Made by a program: the position numbers and the translations under genes. Below, piece by piece: positions 36,024-43,441 of a stretch of 43,441 nucleotides of DNA (its first letter is position 1; each line of letters begins with the position of its first letter). The DNA is taken from the NCBI RefSeq assembly GCF_000740795.1, contig NZ_JGYG01000020.1, positions 1 to 43,441 of the forward strand, given 5' to 3'. The notes under the pieces were generated by a model. The model searched no databases and had not been told where the DNA came from. It was given only the letters and a program-made list of their open reading frames with translations. This DNA is from Haematobacter massiliensis (GTDB taxonomy: Bacteria > Pseudomonadota > Alphaproteobacteria > Rhodobacterales > Rhodobacteraceae).

Positions 36024-37520
36024 ATGACAAAATTTTCAGATCTCAATCTCGACCCGAAGGTGCTCCGTGCCGTCGAAGAGGCGGGCTATGAGACACCGAC
36101 CCCCATTCAGGAAGGAGCCATCCCGCCCGCTCTCGAAGGGCGTGACGTGCTGGGCATCGCTCAGACCGGTACCGGGAAAACCGCTTCCTTCACCTTGCCG
36201 CTCATCACCCGGCTTGACAAGGGCCGTGCCCGCGCGCGGATGCCGCGGAGCCTCGTGCTTGCGCCCACGCGGGAACTGGCGGCGCAGGTGGCCGACAATT
36301 TCGATGTCTACGCCAAGTACACCAAGCTGACCAAGGCGCTGCTGATCGGCGGCGTCTCCTTCGGGGAGCAGGACAAGCTCATCGACCGGGGTGTGGACGT
36401 TCTGATCGCCACGCCGGGGCGGCTTCTCGACCATTTCGAACGCGGCAAGCTGCTGCTGACCGGTGTGCAGATGATGGTGGTCGATGAGGCGGACCGGATG
36501 CTGGACATGGGCTTCATCCCGGATATCGAGCGCATCTTCTCTCTCACGCCCTTTACCCGGCAGACGCTGTTCTATTCTGCCACGATGGCGCCGGAGATCG
36601 AGCGGATCACCAAGACGTTCCTCTCCAACCCGGTCCGGGTGGAGGTAGCGCGTCAGGCCACGACATCCGAAACGATCGAGCAGGGGCTGGTCGAGTTCAA
36701 GCCGAGCCGCAAGGACCGGGCCGTGGTCTTCAAGGAGAAGCGCGCCGTCCTGCGCGGCCTGCTGCGGCAGGAAGGCGCGTCCTGCACCAACGCGATCATC
36801 TTCTGCAACCGCAAGATGGACGTGGATGTGCTGGCGAAATCGCTGAAGCAGCATGGGTTCAATGCCTCCCCGATTCACGGCGATCTGGAGCAACGGCAGC
36901 GGATGCAGACGCTCGACGGCTTCCGCGACGGCTCGATCAACATTCTCGTGGCCTCGGATGTGGCGGCGCGGGGTCTGGACATTCCGGCGGTGAGCCATGT
37001 GTTCAACTTTGACGTACCGAGCCACCCGGAGGACTACGTTCACCGCATCGGGCGGACGGGGCGGGCCGGGCGGAAGGGCAAGGCCTTCACCATCGCGGTG
37101 CCGTCTGACGACAAGTATCTTGCCAATGTGGAGAGCCTGATCAAGCAGCCGATCCCGCGCATCGAGAATCCGATCTCCATCGCTGCGGTCGAGGAGAACG
37201 AGGCTGCCAGCGAGCCGCGGAAGGAAAAACCCACCCGCACCCGCACCCGTGGCGGTCGCCGCAAGGCGGACGCCGTGGAGCCTGTGGAAACGCCCCAGAC
37301 CGAAGCGCCGATCCGCGCCGAAAAGCCCAAGGCCAAGCCGGCCCCTGCGGAGGAGCCAGCCGTGACAGCAGAAGCCCCCTCGCGTGAGGAAAAGCCGCGC
37401 CGGTCCCGTGAGGATCGTCGCGACCGGAAGGACCGGCGGGATGACGCGCCCGTCGTCGGTATGGGTGACCACGTGCCGGAGTTCATGCTCCGCTCCTTTG
37501 CTACGCCTTCGGGCAACTGA
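36024..37520 (+). CDS. DEAD-box ATP-dependent RNA helicase
   Basis: RNA helicase of 498 residues. Q motif near residues 5-30, Walker A AQTGTGKT (46-53), PTRELA (81-86), DEAD (154-157), SAT (185-187), then the C-terminal motifs RGLDIP and HRIGRTGRAG. The last ~100 residues are Lys/Glu/Arg/Pro-rich and probably bind RNA. It resembles RhlE-type proteins acting in ribosome assembly or cold response, but I cannot fix the ortholog. I use the ATG at 36024 (MTKFSDLNL) because family sequence starts there. An ATG at 36000 is in frame. Ribosome site weak. Confidence 0.95.
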   Translation: MTKFSDLNLDPKVLRAVEEAGYETPTPIQEGAIPPALEGRDVLGIAQTGTGKTASFTLPLITRLDKGRARARMPRSLVLAPTRELAAQVADNFDVYAKYTKLTKALLIGGVSFGEQDKLIDRGVDVLIATPGRLLDHFERGKLLLTGVQMMVVDEADRMLDMGFIPDIERIFSLTPFTRQTLFYSATMAPEIERITKTFLSNPVRVEVARQATTSETIEQGLVEFKPSRKDRAVVFKEKRAVLRGLLRQEGASCTNAIIFCNRKMDVDVLAKSLKQHGFNASPIHGDLEQRQRMQTLDGFRDGSINILVASDVAARGLDIPAVSHVFNFDVPSHPEDYVHRIGRTGRAGRKGKAFTIAVPSDDKYLANVESLIKQPIPRIENPISIAAVEENEAASEPRKEKPTRTRTRGGRRKADAVEPVETPQTEAPIRAEKPKAKPAPAEEPAVTAEAPSREEKPRRSREDRRDRKDRRDDAPVVGMGDHVPEFMLRSFATPSGN

Positions 37521-37627
37521 CCGAAGCCCAGCCCGCTGCCGTTGCAGGCCCAAGCGCCTGCGCCGCGCGGCTGGCCTTCCGCGCTGCCGGATGCTACCCC
37601 TGCTCCAAGCAAGTGAGGGAGAAGCGG

Positions 37628-38407
37628 ATGGATTTGGGTATTCGGGGCAGGAGGGCGCTGGTCTGCGCCTCATCGAAAGGGCTTGGGCGGGGCTGTGCCG
37701 AGGCTTTGGCTGAGGCCGGGGTGAACCTCATCCTGAACGCGCGGGGCGCGGAGGCACTTGAGGCGACTGCTGCCCATATCCGCGACCGCTACGATGTCGA
37801 GGTCACGACCGTCGCCGCCGATATCGTTGATGCCGAAGGGCGCGCGCGGGTGCTGGAGGCCACGGGGCAGGCGGATATCCTCGTCACCAATGCGGGCGGT
37901 CCGCCCCCCGGTGTCTGGACGGACTGGTCCCGCGATGACTTCATCAAGGCGCTTGATGCGAACCTTCTCACTCCGGTAGCGCTGATGCAGGCACTGGTGC
38001 CCGGTATGGCGGAACGTGGCTGGGGCAGGGTGGTGAACATCACCTCGCAGTCCGTCCGTGCACCTATTGCGGCGCTGGGTCTGTCCAACACGGCGCGGAC
38101 TGGGCTGACCGGCTTTGTCGCCGGCACGTCCCGGCAGGTCGCGGGCAAAGGCGTTGCCATCAACAATCTGCTTCCCGGCATCCACGATACGGACCGGGCG
38201 ACAGCGCTCGACGGTGGCATGGCCAAGCAGGCGGGGATTTCCGTCGCGGAGGCCCGTCAGCGCCGCTATGCCAGCATTCCCGCCGGACGATACGGTACTG
38301 CAGAGGAATTCGGCGCCGCCTGTGCCTTCCTTTGTTCCCAGTATGCTGGCTTCTTCATCGGGCAGAACTTCATGCCGGATGGCGGCCTGAACAACCTGAC
38401 AATGTGA
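37628..38407 (+). CDS. SDR-family oxidoreductase lacking the canonical Tyr-Lys pair
   Basis: Rossmann-fold short-chain dehydrogenase-like protein of 259 residues. The nucleotide-binding part is ALVCASSKGLGRGCA (a variant of TGxxxGxG), NAG at 88-90 and Ser140 in NITS. At the usual YxxxK it has SNTAR (S153 to R157), so the catalytic Tyr and Lys are replaced. A known group of 3-oxoacyl-ACP-reductase-like SDRs has the same change. Activity and substrate are unknown. Start at the ATG 37628 with AGGGAG upstream. A GTG 15 bases before is in frame. Confidence 0.85.
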   Translation: MDLGIRGRRALVCASSKGLGRGCAEALAEAGVNLILNARGAEALEATAAHIRDRYDVEVTTVAADIVDAEGRARVLEATGQADILVTNAGGPPPGVWTDWSRDDFIKALDANLLTPVALMQALVPGMAERGWGRVVNITSQSVRAPIAALGLSNTARTGLTGFVAGTSRQVAGKGVAINNLLPGIHDTDRATALDGGMAKQAGISVAEARQRRYASIPAGRYGTAEEFGAACAFLCSQYAGFFIGQNFMPDGGLNNLTM

Positions 38408-38467
38408 AGGGTGATTCCCCCTCTCTGCGGAAGCTGGCGACAGCGTCCGCAGACCCTCATCTGGCGC

Positions 38468-38481
38468 ATCGCACGTGCGAT
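38468..38481. repeat. Perfect 14-bp palindrome ATCGCACGTGCGAT
   Basis: Self-complementary sequence in the 248-base gap between the SDR gene and tatA. TTTTTT follows at 38488-38493, so ATCGC-ACGT-GCGAT could be a weak terminator for the SDR gene. Equally it could be a protein-binding site. No regulator is assigned. Confidence 0.4.
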
Positions 38482-38655
38482 ACATGCTTTTTTCAGTCTT
38501 TTCAGCTATCCAGCGACTGAACGATTTTCCGTGATTATGCCCTTGTAGGGGCTTTGAAACGACAAAAGGGGGGAGTAAGTCTGTCAGTCAGCACGTTAAC
38601 ACCCGGCCTTGGGAACGGGAAAATGGGCGTAGTGTCGCCTCAGAAGGAGTAAGCC

Positions 38656-38880
38656 ATGGGTCGTTTCGGAGTAACCGAAATCCTCATCATCGGTGTGGTG
38701 CTGCTGGTGCTCTTCGGGCGCGGTAAGGTGTCCTCGCTGATGGGGGAAATCGGCAAGGGCATCACCGCTTTCAAAAAAGGGGTGAAAGACGGGTCGGATG
38801 AGATTGAATCCGCTTCCGCCGCTTCGGCGCGTGACGTAACGCCCGGAACCACCCCGGAGCAGGAAAAGACCAAGGTCTGA
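38656..38880 (+). CDS. tatA: Sec-independent protein translocase TatA
   Basis: Small pore-forming subunit of the twin-arginine translocase, 74 residues. One N-terminal hydrophobic helix (VTEILIIGVVLLVLF, 6-20), the hinge FGRGK (20-24), an amphipathic helix up to about 45 and an acidic, flexible tail. Strong AGAAGGAG ribosome site before the ATG. First gene of tatABC. Confidence 0.96.
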   Translation: MGRFGVTEILIIGVVLLVLFGRGKVSSLMGEIGKGITAFKKGVKDGSDEIESASAASARDVTPGTTPEQEKTKV

Positions 38881-38906
38881 TCCCGCGAACCTGAAGGCAG
38901 CGGAAG

Positions 38907-39416
38907 ATGTTCGACATCGGCTGGAGCGAACTCGTCCTGATCGGCATTGTGGCGCTGATCGTGGTGGGGCCTAAGGATTTGCCTGCCATGTTCCGTACAC
39001 TGGGCCGTGTGACGGCCAAGGGACGCATGATGGCGCGGGATTTCCAGCGCGCCATGGAAGATGCAGCGGACGATGCCGGGCTGAAGGATATTCAGCGCGA
39101 CCTGAATTCCATTCGCTCGCCCATGCAGTCGGGTCTCGATGCGGTCAATCGCAAGCTGGACAGCTGGGATGACCGTTCCCGCGCAAACCGGGCGACCGCG
39201 TCTAGTGTGACCACCCCTTCGGCGGCGAATGGAACTGCGCCCCCCGCTGCCGCCCCGGTGCCCCCCGCCGTTACCGCGCCGCTGGAGACGCCGGCCAGCA
39301 CGCAGGGCGATGATCCTGCGGCGGTTGAGCCGCATGCGGCAATACCCGAACCCGTATCCGAACCCGCCTTGGTGAAAACCTCGGCCGAAATCCCCGGAGA
39401 CGGGACCAAAGTATGA
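38907..39416 (+). CDS. tatB: Sec-independent protein translocase TatB
   Basis: TatB subunit of the substrate-receptor complex, 169 residues. [26 protein letters not shown] gives the hydrophobic helix with conserved Glu8 and the GP hinge (21-22), followed by a longer amphipathic helix (about 24-60) than in TatA. The C-terminal half is Pro/Ala/Thr-rich and probably disordered. Behind tatA by 26 bases and overlapping tatC by ATGA, as in other alphaproteobacteria. Confidence 0.95.
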   Translation: MFDIGWSELVLIGIVALIVVGPKDLPAMFRTLGRVTAKGRMMARDFQRAMEDAADDAGLKDIQRDLNSIRSPMQSGLDAVNRKLDSWDDRSRANRATASSVTTPSAANGTAPPAAAPVPPAVTAPLETPASTQGDDPAAVEPHAAIPEPVSEPALVKTSAEIPGDGTKV

Positions 39417-40276
39417 AGTCCGAAGATATCGACGATTCCTCCGCCCCGCTGATCGAACATCTGGCGGAACTGAGAAAGCGGCTCATCTGGTCGGCGCTCG
39501 CCTTCGTGGCGGCGATGTTTCTGGCGTTTACCGTCTGGAACCCGATTTTCAACTTCCTGACCTGGCCTGTTTGCGGCGCCCTCGCGGAACGGGGTCAGGA
39601 TTGCGGGCTTGTCCTCATCAAGCTGCAGGAAGGCTTTTTCGTCGCCATCAAGATTTCGATGTTCGGCGGTCTGTTCCTGTCATTCCCGATCATCGCCTAT
39701 CAGCTCTGGCGCTTTGTCGCGCCCGGGCTTTACCGGTCGGAGAAGGCCGCTTTCCTGCCCTTCCTGATCGCATCTCCGGTGATGTTCCTCATCGGAGCGG
39801 CTTTCGCCTTTTTCGTGGTCATTCCGATCGCGTTCAATTTCTTTCTGACCTTCCAGCAGGTCGGAACACCCGGCGTGCCGGTTCCGGCGGAACCGGGCAG
39901 TGTCACGCCGCATACCGCAGGCATCACCTTCCAGGGATCCGTTGCGGAATATCTGTCCCTGACTATCAGTTTCGTGACGGCATTCGGCCTGTGCTTCCAG
40001 CTTCCGGTGCTGCTGGTGCTGATGGGCAAGGCCGGACTGATCAGCTCCCGCGGGCTTGCCAGCGTCCGGCGTTATGCGGTCGTGGCCATCCTTATCGTGG
40101 CGGCGGTCGCCACGCCGCCGGATGTCATGAGTCAGATCATCCTGTTTGCCGCGATCTATCCTCTCTATGAAATCTCCATCTACCTTATCCGTCGCATCGA
40201 GCGCCGGAGAGAGGCGGAGTTGAAGGCGGAGGGACTCTGGGTCGACGATGAGGAAGACGGGAAGGACAACGCATGA
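39413..40276 (+). CDS. tatC: Sec-independent protein translocase TatC
   Basis: Six-helix inner-membrane receptor that binds the twin-arginine signal, 287 residues. The conserved N-terminal HLAELRKRL contains the Glu (E19) equivalent to the signal-binding Glu15 of E. coli. Later parts [10 protein letters not shown] and [14 protein letters not shown] are typical. A Gly/Pro-rich periplasmic insertion ([12 protein letters not shown], about 148-160) makes it longer than the E. coli protein; this is common in alphaproteobacteria. Overlaps tatB and the DUF815 gene by ATGA. Confidence 0.97.
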   Translation: MKSEDIDDSSAPLIEHLAELRKRLIWSALAFVAAMFLAFTVWNPIFNFLTWPVCGALAERGQDCGLVLIKLQEGFFVAIKISMFGGLFLSFPIIAYQLWRFVAPGLYRSEKAAFLPFLIASPVMFLIGAAFAFFVVIPIAFNFFLTFQQVGTPGVPVPAEPGSVTPHTAGITFQGSVAEYLSLTISFVTAFGLCFQLPVLLVLMGKAGLISSRGLASVRRYAVVAILIVAAVATPPDVMSQIILFAAIYPLYEISIYLIRRIERRREAELKAEGLWVDDEEDGKDNA

Positions 40277-41118
40277 CGGCGCAGGCGCTCGAACGGATTG
40301 CTGCGGCTCTGGAGCGCCTGAGCCCGCCGCCTGCCGCACTCCCGGATTTCACGATCGCCGATGCTTTCGTGTGGCATGTCGGGCCTGACCGTCTCGAACC
40401 AGTGCCCCACGTCGCGCGCGTGGACCTTTCACTTCTGATCGGTGTCAACCGGGCGCGGGACATCCTGCTGGAAAACACGCTGCAATTCGCCCGGGGGCTA
40501 TCGGCCAACAATGCCCTACTCTGGGGTGCGCGGGGGATGGGGAAGTCCAGCCTTGTGAAGGCTGTCCATGCCGAGGTCCGGCGTCAGGGCCGGCCGCTGA
40601 AACTGGTCGAGGTGCAGCGCGAAGACCTGCCCTCCCTGTCGAGGCTACTGAACCTCCTGCGCGGGTCCAAGGAGCGGTTTCTTCTGTTCTGCGACGATCT
40701 TTCCTTTAGTCACGACGATCAGCACTACAAATCCCTGAAGGCGGTTCTGGACGGCGGTATCGAGGGTCGCCCCGAGAACGTGCTGTTCTATGCCACCTCC
40801 AACCGGCGTCACCTGATGCCGCGCGACATGATAGAGAACGAGCGCTCCACCGCGATCAACCCCGGTGAGGCGGTTGAGGAGAAGGTCTCTCTCTCCGACA
40901 GGTTCGGCCTGTGGCTCGGCTTTCATCCCTGCGATCAGGACGAGTATCTGGCCATGATCCGCGGCTATTGCGACGCGTATGGCGTGTCCGTGGCCGAGGA
41001 TGAACTGCGGGCCGAGGCTATTGAATGGCAGGCCACGCGCGGAGGCCGGTCCGGGCGCGTCGCATGGCAGTTCTTCACGGACCTCGCCGGCCGCAAGGGC
41101 GTTCCGCTGCAGACCTGA
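40273..41118 (+). CDS. DUF815-family AAA ATPase
   Basis: P-loop ATPase of 281 residues with unknown role. Walker [10 protein letters not shown] (85-93), Walker [11 protein letters not shown] (136-145), sensor-1-like [10 protein letters not shown] and an arginine-finger-like [10 protein letters not shown]. No membrane segment. The match is to the DUF815 group of bacterial ATPases. It overlaps tatC by ATGA, so it is translationally coupled to the Tat genes and could take part in Tat substrate quality control or be a fixed neighbour with no shared job. That is inference. Confidence 0.9.
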   Translation: MTAQALERIAAALERLSPPPAALPDFTIADAFVWHVGPDRLEPVPHVARVDLSLLIGVNRARDILLENTLQFARGLSANNALLWGARGMGKSSLVKAVHAEVRRQGRPLKLVEVQREDLPSLSRLLNLLRGSKERFLLFCDDLSFSHDDQHYKSLKAVLDGGIEGRPENVLFYATSNRRHLMPRDMIENERSTAINPGEAVEEKVSLSDRFGLWLGFHPCDQDEYLAMIRGYCDAYGVSVAEDELRAEAIEWQATRGGRSGRVAWQFFTDLAGRKGVPLQT

Positions 41119-41152
41119 AGAAACGCTTTTCTCCTGACATATAAAATGCTTA

Positions 41153-41170
41153 CCTGCTTTCCGTAGCAGG
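41153..41170. other. Hairpin in front of the LysR gene
   Basis: CCTGCT and AGCAGG pair around TTCCGT. The right arm adjoins the ribosome site (GGGGAGG) of the LysR gene. It could act as an operator, a terminator for the Tat unit or a translational brake. A TATAAA lies just upstream at 41140-41145. Not proved. Confidence 0.3.
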
Positions 41171-41181
41171 GGAGGCCCCAG

Positions 41182-42087
41182 GTGGACAGGCTTGAAGCCG
41201 ATCGGATGTTCGTGTCGGTGATCGAGGCGGGAAGCTTTGCCCGTGGTGCCGAACGGCTGGGGGTCAGCCCCGGACAGGCGTCGAAGCTGATCGGCAAGCT
41301 GGAGCAGGATCTTGGCGTGCGCCTCCTGCACCGCACCACGCGCGCCCTTCATCCGACGGATGCAGGCCGCGCCTACTACGACGGACTTCGCGATCTGTTG
41401 GTGGAGTTCGATGCGCTCGATGCCGCGGTGCGCAACGCCTCTCAGACCGCAGCAGGACGTGTCCGTGCCTCCGTGCCGTTGTCTTTCGGAGTATCCGCGC
41501 TCACGCCGGTACTGCTTCGCTTCGCGCGAGCCTATCCGGAAATCCTGCTCGACGTGTCCTATACCGACCGACAGGTCAATCTGGTGGAGGAGGGCTACGA
41601 TGTTGCCGTCCGTATCGGGCGCATCGGTGATTCCCCCTCATTGATCGGGCGCAGGCTGTCCGAGACGCGGCTTCTGCGTTGCGCGGCTCCTCATTATCTC
41701 GCCGATCACCCCCGGCCCGAGGTGCCGGACGACCTGCGTGATCATCGCTGTATTCTGGACACCAATATGGCGGACCCCTTCCGGTGGAAGTTCCGTGACC
41801 CCCGGACGGGGGAGGGGCTGGAATGTCCTGTCACCGGCCGCCTTCGTTTTGCCAATGCGGAAGCGTGCCTGCGGGCCGCCGAGGCGGGGGAGGGTGTCGC
41901 GTCAGTTCCGGCCTTTCTTGCCATGGAGAGCGTTCGCGGTGGTCGCGTCACGCCCCTGCTGGAAACGTGGGAGCCAGAAGCGCTCCCCATCTTTGCGCTC
42001 TATCCGCAGGGACGGCACCTCGCGCGGAAAGTGCGGGTTCTGCTTGATTTTCTTGTGGCGGAGTTTCGGGTGCCAGCGTGGCAATAA
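41182..42087 (+). CDS. LysR-family transcriptional regulator
   Basis: LTTR of 301 residues. N-terminal winged helix-turn-helix (MDRLEADRMFVSVIEAGSF, with FARGAERLGVSPGQASKLIGKLE) and a C-terminal substrate-binding domain with SVPLSFGVSALTPVLLRFA and LRAAEAGEGVASVPAFLAME. The start is a GTG at 41182 with GGGGAGG upstream. It resembles regulators of aromatic or quinone stress genes only in general form. Unlike most LysR genes it is not divergent from its presumed target: DoxX and the VOC dioxygenase follow in the same direction 99 bases on. Confidence 0.93.
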   Translation: MDRLEADRMFVSVIEAGSFARGAERLGVSPGQASKLIGKLEQDLGVRLLHRTTRALHPTDAGRAYYDGLRDLLVEFDALDAAVRNASQTAAGRVRASVPLSFGVSALTPVLLRFARAYPEILLDVSYTDRQVNLVEEGYDVAVRIGRIGDSPSLIGRRLSETRLLRCAAPHYLADHPRPEVPDDLRDHRCILDTNMADPFRWKFRDPRTGEGLECPVTGRLRFANAEACLRAAEAGEGVASVPAFLAMESVRGGRVTPLLETWEPEALPIFALYPQGRHLARKVRVLLDFLVAEFRVPAWQ

Positions 42088-42186
42088 TTTCCACATTGGA
42101 ATGAATATCCCGCCGACATCGTCATTTATTGCCGTGACGGATGTCGCCATATTCCCTGCATGAAATCGAATCCTTGAGGATCTGTC

Positions 42187-42606
42187 ATGCTGGATATCCG
42201 AACCGCACCCTATGCCGCGTTCCTGCTTCGCGTCACTTTGGGTGTCCTGTTTCTCGCCCATGCCGGGCTGAAGCTGTTTGTGTTCACCCCCGCGGGAACC
42301 GCCCAGTTCTTCACATCACTCGGCCTCCCGGGGGGACTGGCCTACATTACCATCGCCTGGGAACTTGTCGGCGCCGTGGCGCTTATTCTCGGCGTTTATG
42401 CGAGGTGGGTGGCTCTCATCATGATCCTGCCCCTGATCGGCGCGATCGCGACCGTCCATGGCCCTGCGGGATTCTTCTTCACAAACCCGAATGGCGGCTG
42501 GGAGTTTCTTGCGCTGTGGATCGTGGCTCTGCTGGCCGTCGCGCTGATTGGTGATGGCGCATTTGCCGTGAAAGCCTCGCGTACGACGACAGAGGGGAGA
42601 GTATGA
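42187..42606 (+). CDS. DoxX-family membrane protein (CatD-like)
   Basis: Small integral membrane protein of 139 residues with four predicted hydrophobic helices (about 10-30, 50-70, 75-95, 110-130). LRVTLGVLFLAHAGLKLF, FFTSLGLPGGLAYITI and GFFFTNPNGGWEFLAL are typical of the DoxX group. Relatives are tied to quinone or thiol-linked redox, for example Bacillus CatD. Ribosome site TTGAGGATC. It overlaps the next gene by ATGA, the same pairing as catDE. Confidence 0.88.
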   Translation: MLDIRTAPYAAFLLRVTLGVLFLAHAGLKLFVFTPAGTAQFFTSLGLPGGLAYITIAWELVGAVALILGVYARWVALIMILPLIGAIATVHGPAGFFFTNPNGGWEFLALWIVALLAVALIGDGAFAVKASRTTTEGRV

Positions 42607-43415
42607 TGACATCTGAACATGGTCCTGACCGTGACCCGGTGAGTGTCGATAGCGTCATTCTCCGCGTCCGGGACTTGGAAGCCGTCACGCGCTTTTACGA
42701 GCAGGTTGTCGGTCTGTCGGTGCTCACCAAGGATGGTGAGGGTGCTGTTCTGGGAGCCGCAGGGCGCGCCCTGCTCGAACTGCGCAACGATCCGAGCGCA
42801 CGGCCGAGGGTACCGCAGGAGGCCGGCCTGTTTCATACGGCCTTTCTCCTGCCTGACCGCGGCGCTCTGGGAGGATGGTTGCGCCATGTCGCGGAGCTTC
42901 AGATACCCCTGCAAGGCCTCTCCGATCACTTGGTTAGCGAAGCTGCCTATCTGGCAGACCCTGAGGGGAATGGCATCGAAATCTATGCCGACCGTCCGCG
43001 AAGCGTCTGGCAGTGGCGGAACGGAGAGGTCGCGATGACCACCGAACGGATGGATGTCGCCGCCGTCCTGGAGGCCGCGACGCCCTGGGCGGGCGCGCCG
43101 GAGGGAACGATGATCGGACATGTGCATCTGCAGGTCGGGGCGCTGCCGGAGGCAGAGGCGTTCTATGCGGGCCAACTTGGCTTCGACATTACCACCCATT
43201 ACCCCGGCGCCACGTTCTATGCGACCGGCGGCTATCATCATCACCTCGCGACGAACGTCTGGAACAGCCGCGGGGCAGGGGTAAGGCAGCGCCCTTCCAC
43301 CGGGCTCGAAGAAGTCCGCCTCGCAGTGAGAGAACCCGACCGCATGAAAGGGGCGGAATTGCTGTATCTGGACGACCCTTGGGGGACCACGATTCGTCTT
43401 GGCCTCACAGAGTGA
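42603..43415 (+). CDS. Tandem VOC dioxygenase / glyoxalase (CatE-like)
   Basis: Two fused vicinal-oxygen-chelate modules, 270 residues. The N-module has DSVILRVRDLEAVTRFY, a His in GLFHTAF (H78), and GIEIYAD (E126). The C-module has GHVHLQVGALPEAEAFY (H173, H175), GGYHHHLATN (H212-214) and an Ile-Arg-Leu end. The pattern matches Bacillus CatE, a metal-dependent catechol 2,3-dioxygenase. The exact substrate (catechol, hydroquinone or lactoylglutathione) is not known. Two adjacent ATG codons are at 42603 and 42606. The last stop is 26 bases from the window end. Confidence 0.88.
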   Translation: MMTSEHGPDRDPVSVDSVILRVRDLEAVTRFYEQVVGLSVLTKDGEGAVLGAAGRALLELRNDPSARPRVPQEAGLFHTAFLLPDRGALGGWLRHVAELQIPLQGLSDHLVSEAAYLADPEGNGIEIYADRPRSVWQWRNGEVAMTTERMDVAAVLEAATPWAGAPEGTMIGHVHLQVGALPEAEAFYAGQLGFDITTHYPGATFYATGGYHHHLATNVWNSRGAGVRQRPSTGLEEVRLAVREPDRMKGAELLYLDDPWGTTIRLGLTE

Positions 43416-43441
43416 CGCGTATCTTTGTCTGTGTTTTGTAA

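Overview
The window reads as a GC-rich chromosome segment of an alphaproteobacterium, most likely of the Rhodobacterales type. The reasons are a red-type (form IC) RuBisCO with CbbX and CbbY, an xdhABC cluster joined to a purine-nucleoside-type ABC importer, and a tatABC-DUF815 cluster. I see no insertion sequence, prophage, CRISPR array, tRNA or rRNA. Genes are tightly packed with many ATGA overlaps.

Layout. 1-6446 (+): distal part of a Calvin-Benson-Bassham operon, gap (3' end only), cbbA, cbbL, cbbS, cbbX, rpe, cbbY and gph. It covers carbon fixation, RuBisCO reactivation (CbbX), removal of the inhibitor xylulose-1,5-bisphosphate (CbbY) and 2-phosphoglycolate disposal (Gph). A periplasmic YVTN beta-propeller follows at 6562-7515. 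7518-9215 (-): a D-arginine-dehydrogenase-like flavoenzyme and a TetR repressor. The TetR gene is divergent from an RND efflux adaptor and pump plus a bleomycin-resistance-type VOC protein (9305-14120, +). A 30-bp inverted repeat lies between the divergent genes. 14121-14596 holds no recognisable gene.

14597-24177 (-): one purine block, xdhA-xdhB-xdhC followed by an ABC ATPase, two permeases and a BMP/PnrA-type binding protein. Transport and xanthine oxidation genes overlap, so uptake and catabolism are probably co-expressed. About 1 kb without a clear gene follows (24178-25173).

25174-30267 (+): dnaE and a cardiolipin-synthase-like phospholipase D protein. 30389-32825 (-): tpiA, a cytochrome P450 and a GNAT acetyltransferase, all overlapping. 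32944-34542 (+): prfC. 34546-35792 (-): OsmC and an atypical transglutaminase-like protein. 36024-38407 (+): a DEAD-box RNA helicase and an atypical SDR. 38656-41118 (+): tatA, tatB, tatC and a DUF815 AAA ATPase. 41182-43415 (+): a LysR regulator, a DoxX protein and a tandem-VOC dioxygenase, a pair that resembles Bacillus catDE.

Most of the window is recognisable core or accessory metabolism. The points most worth a second look are gene linkages and residue substitutions: tpiA-P450-GNAT, the propeller behind the cbb operon, the xdh-ABC fusion operon, the catDE-like operon, the TetR operator that overlaps the longest TetR reading frame, and two enzymes that lack canonical catalytic residues.
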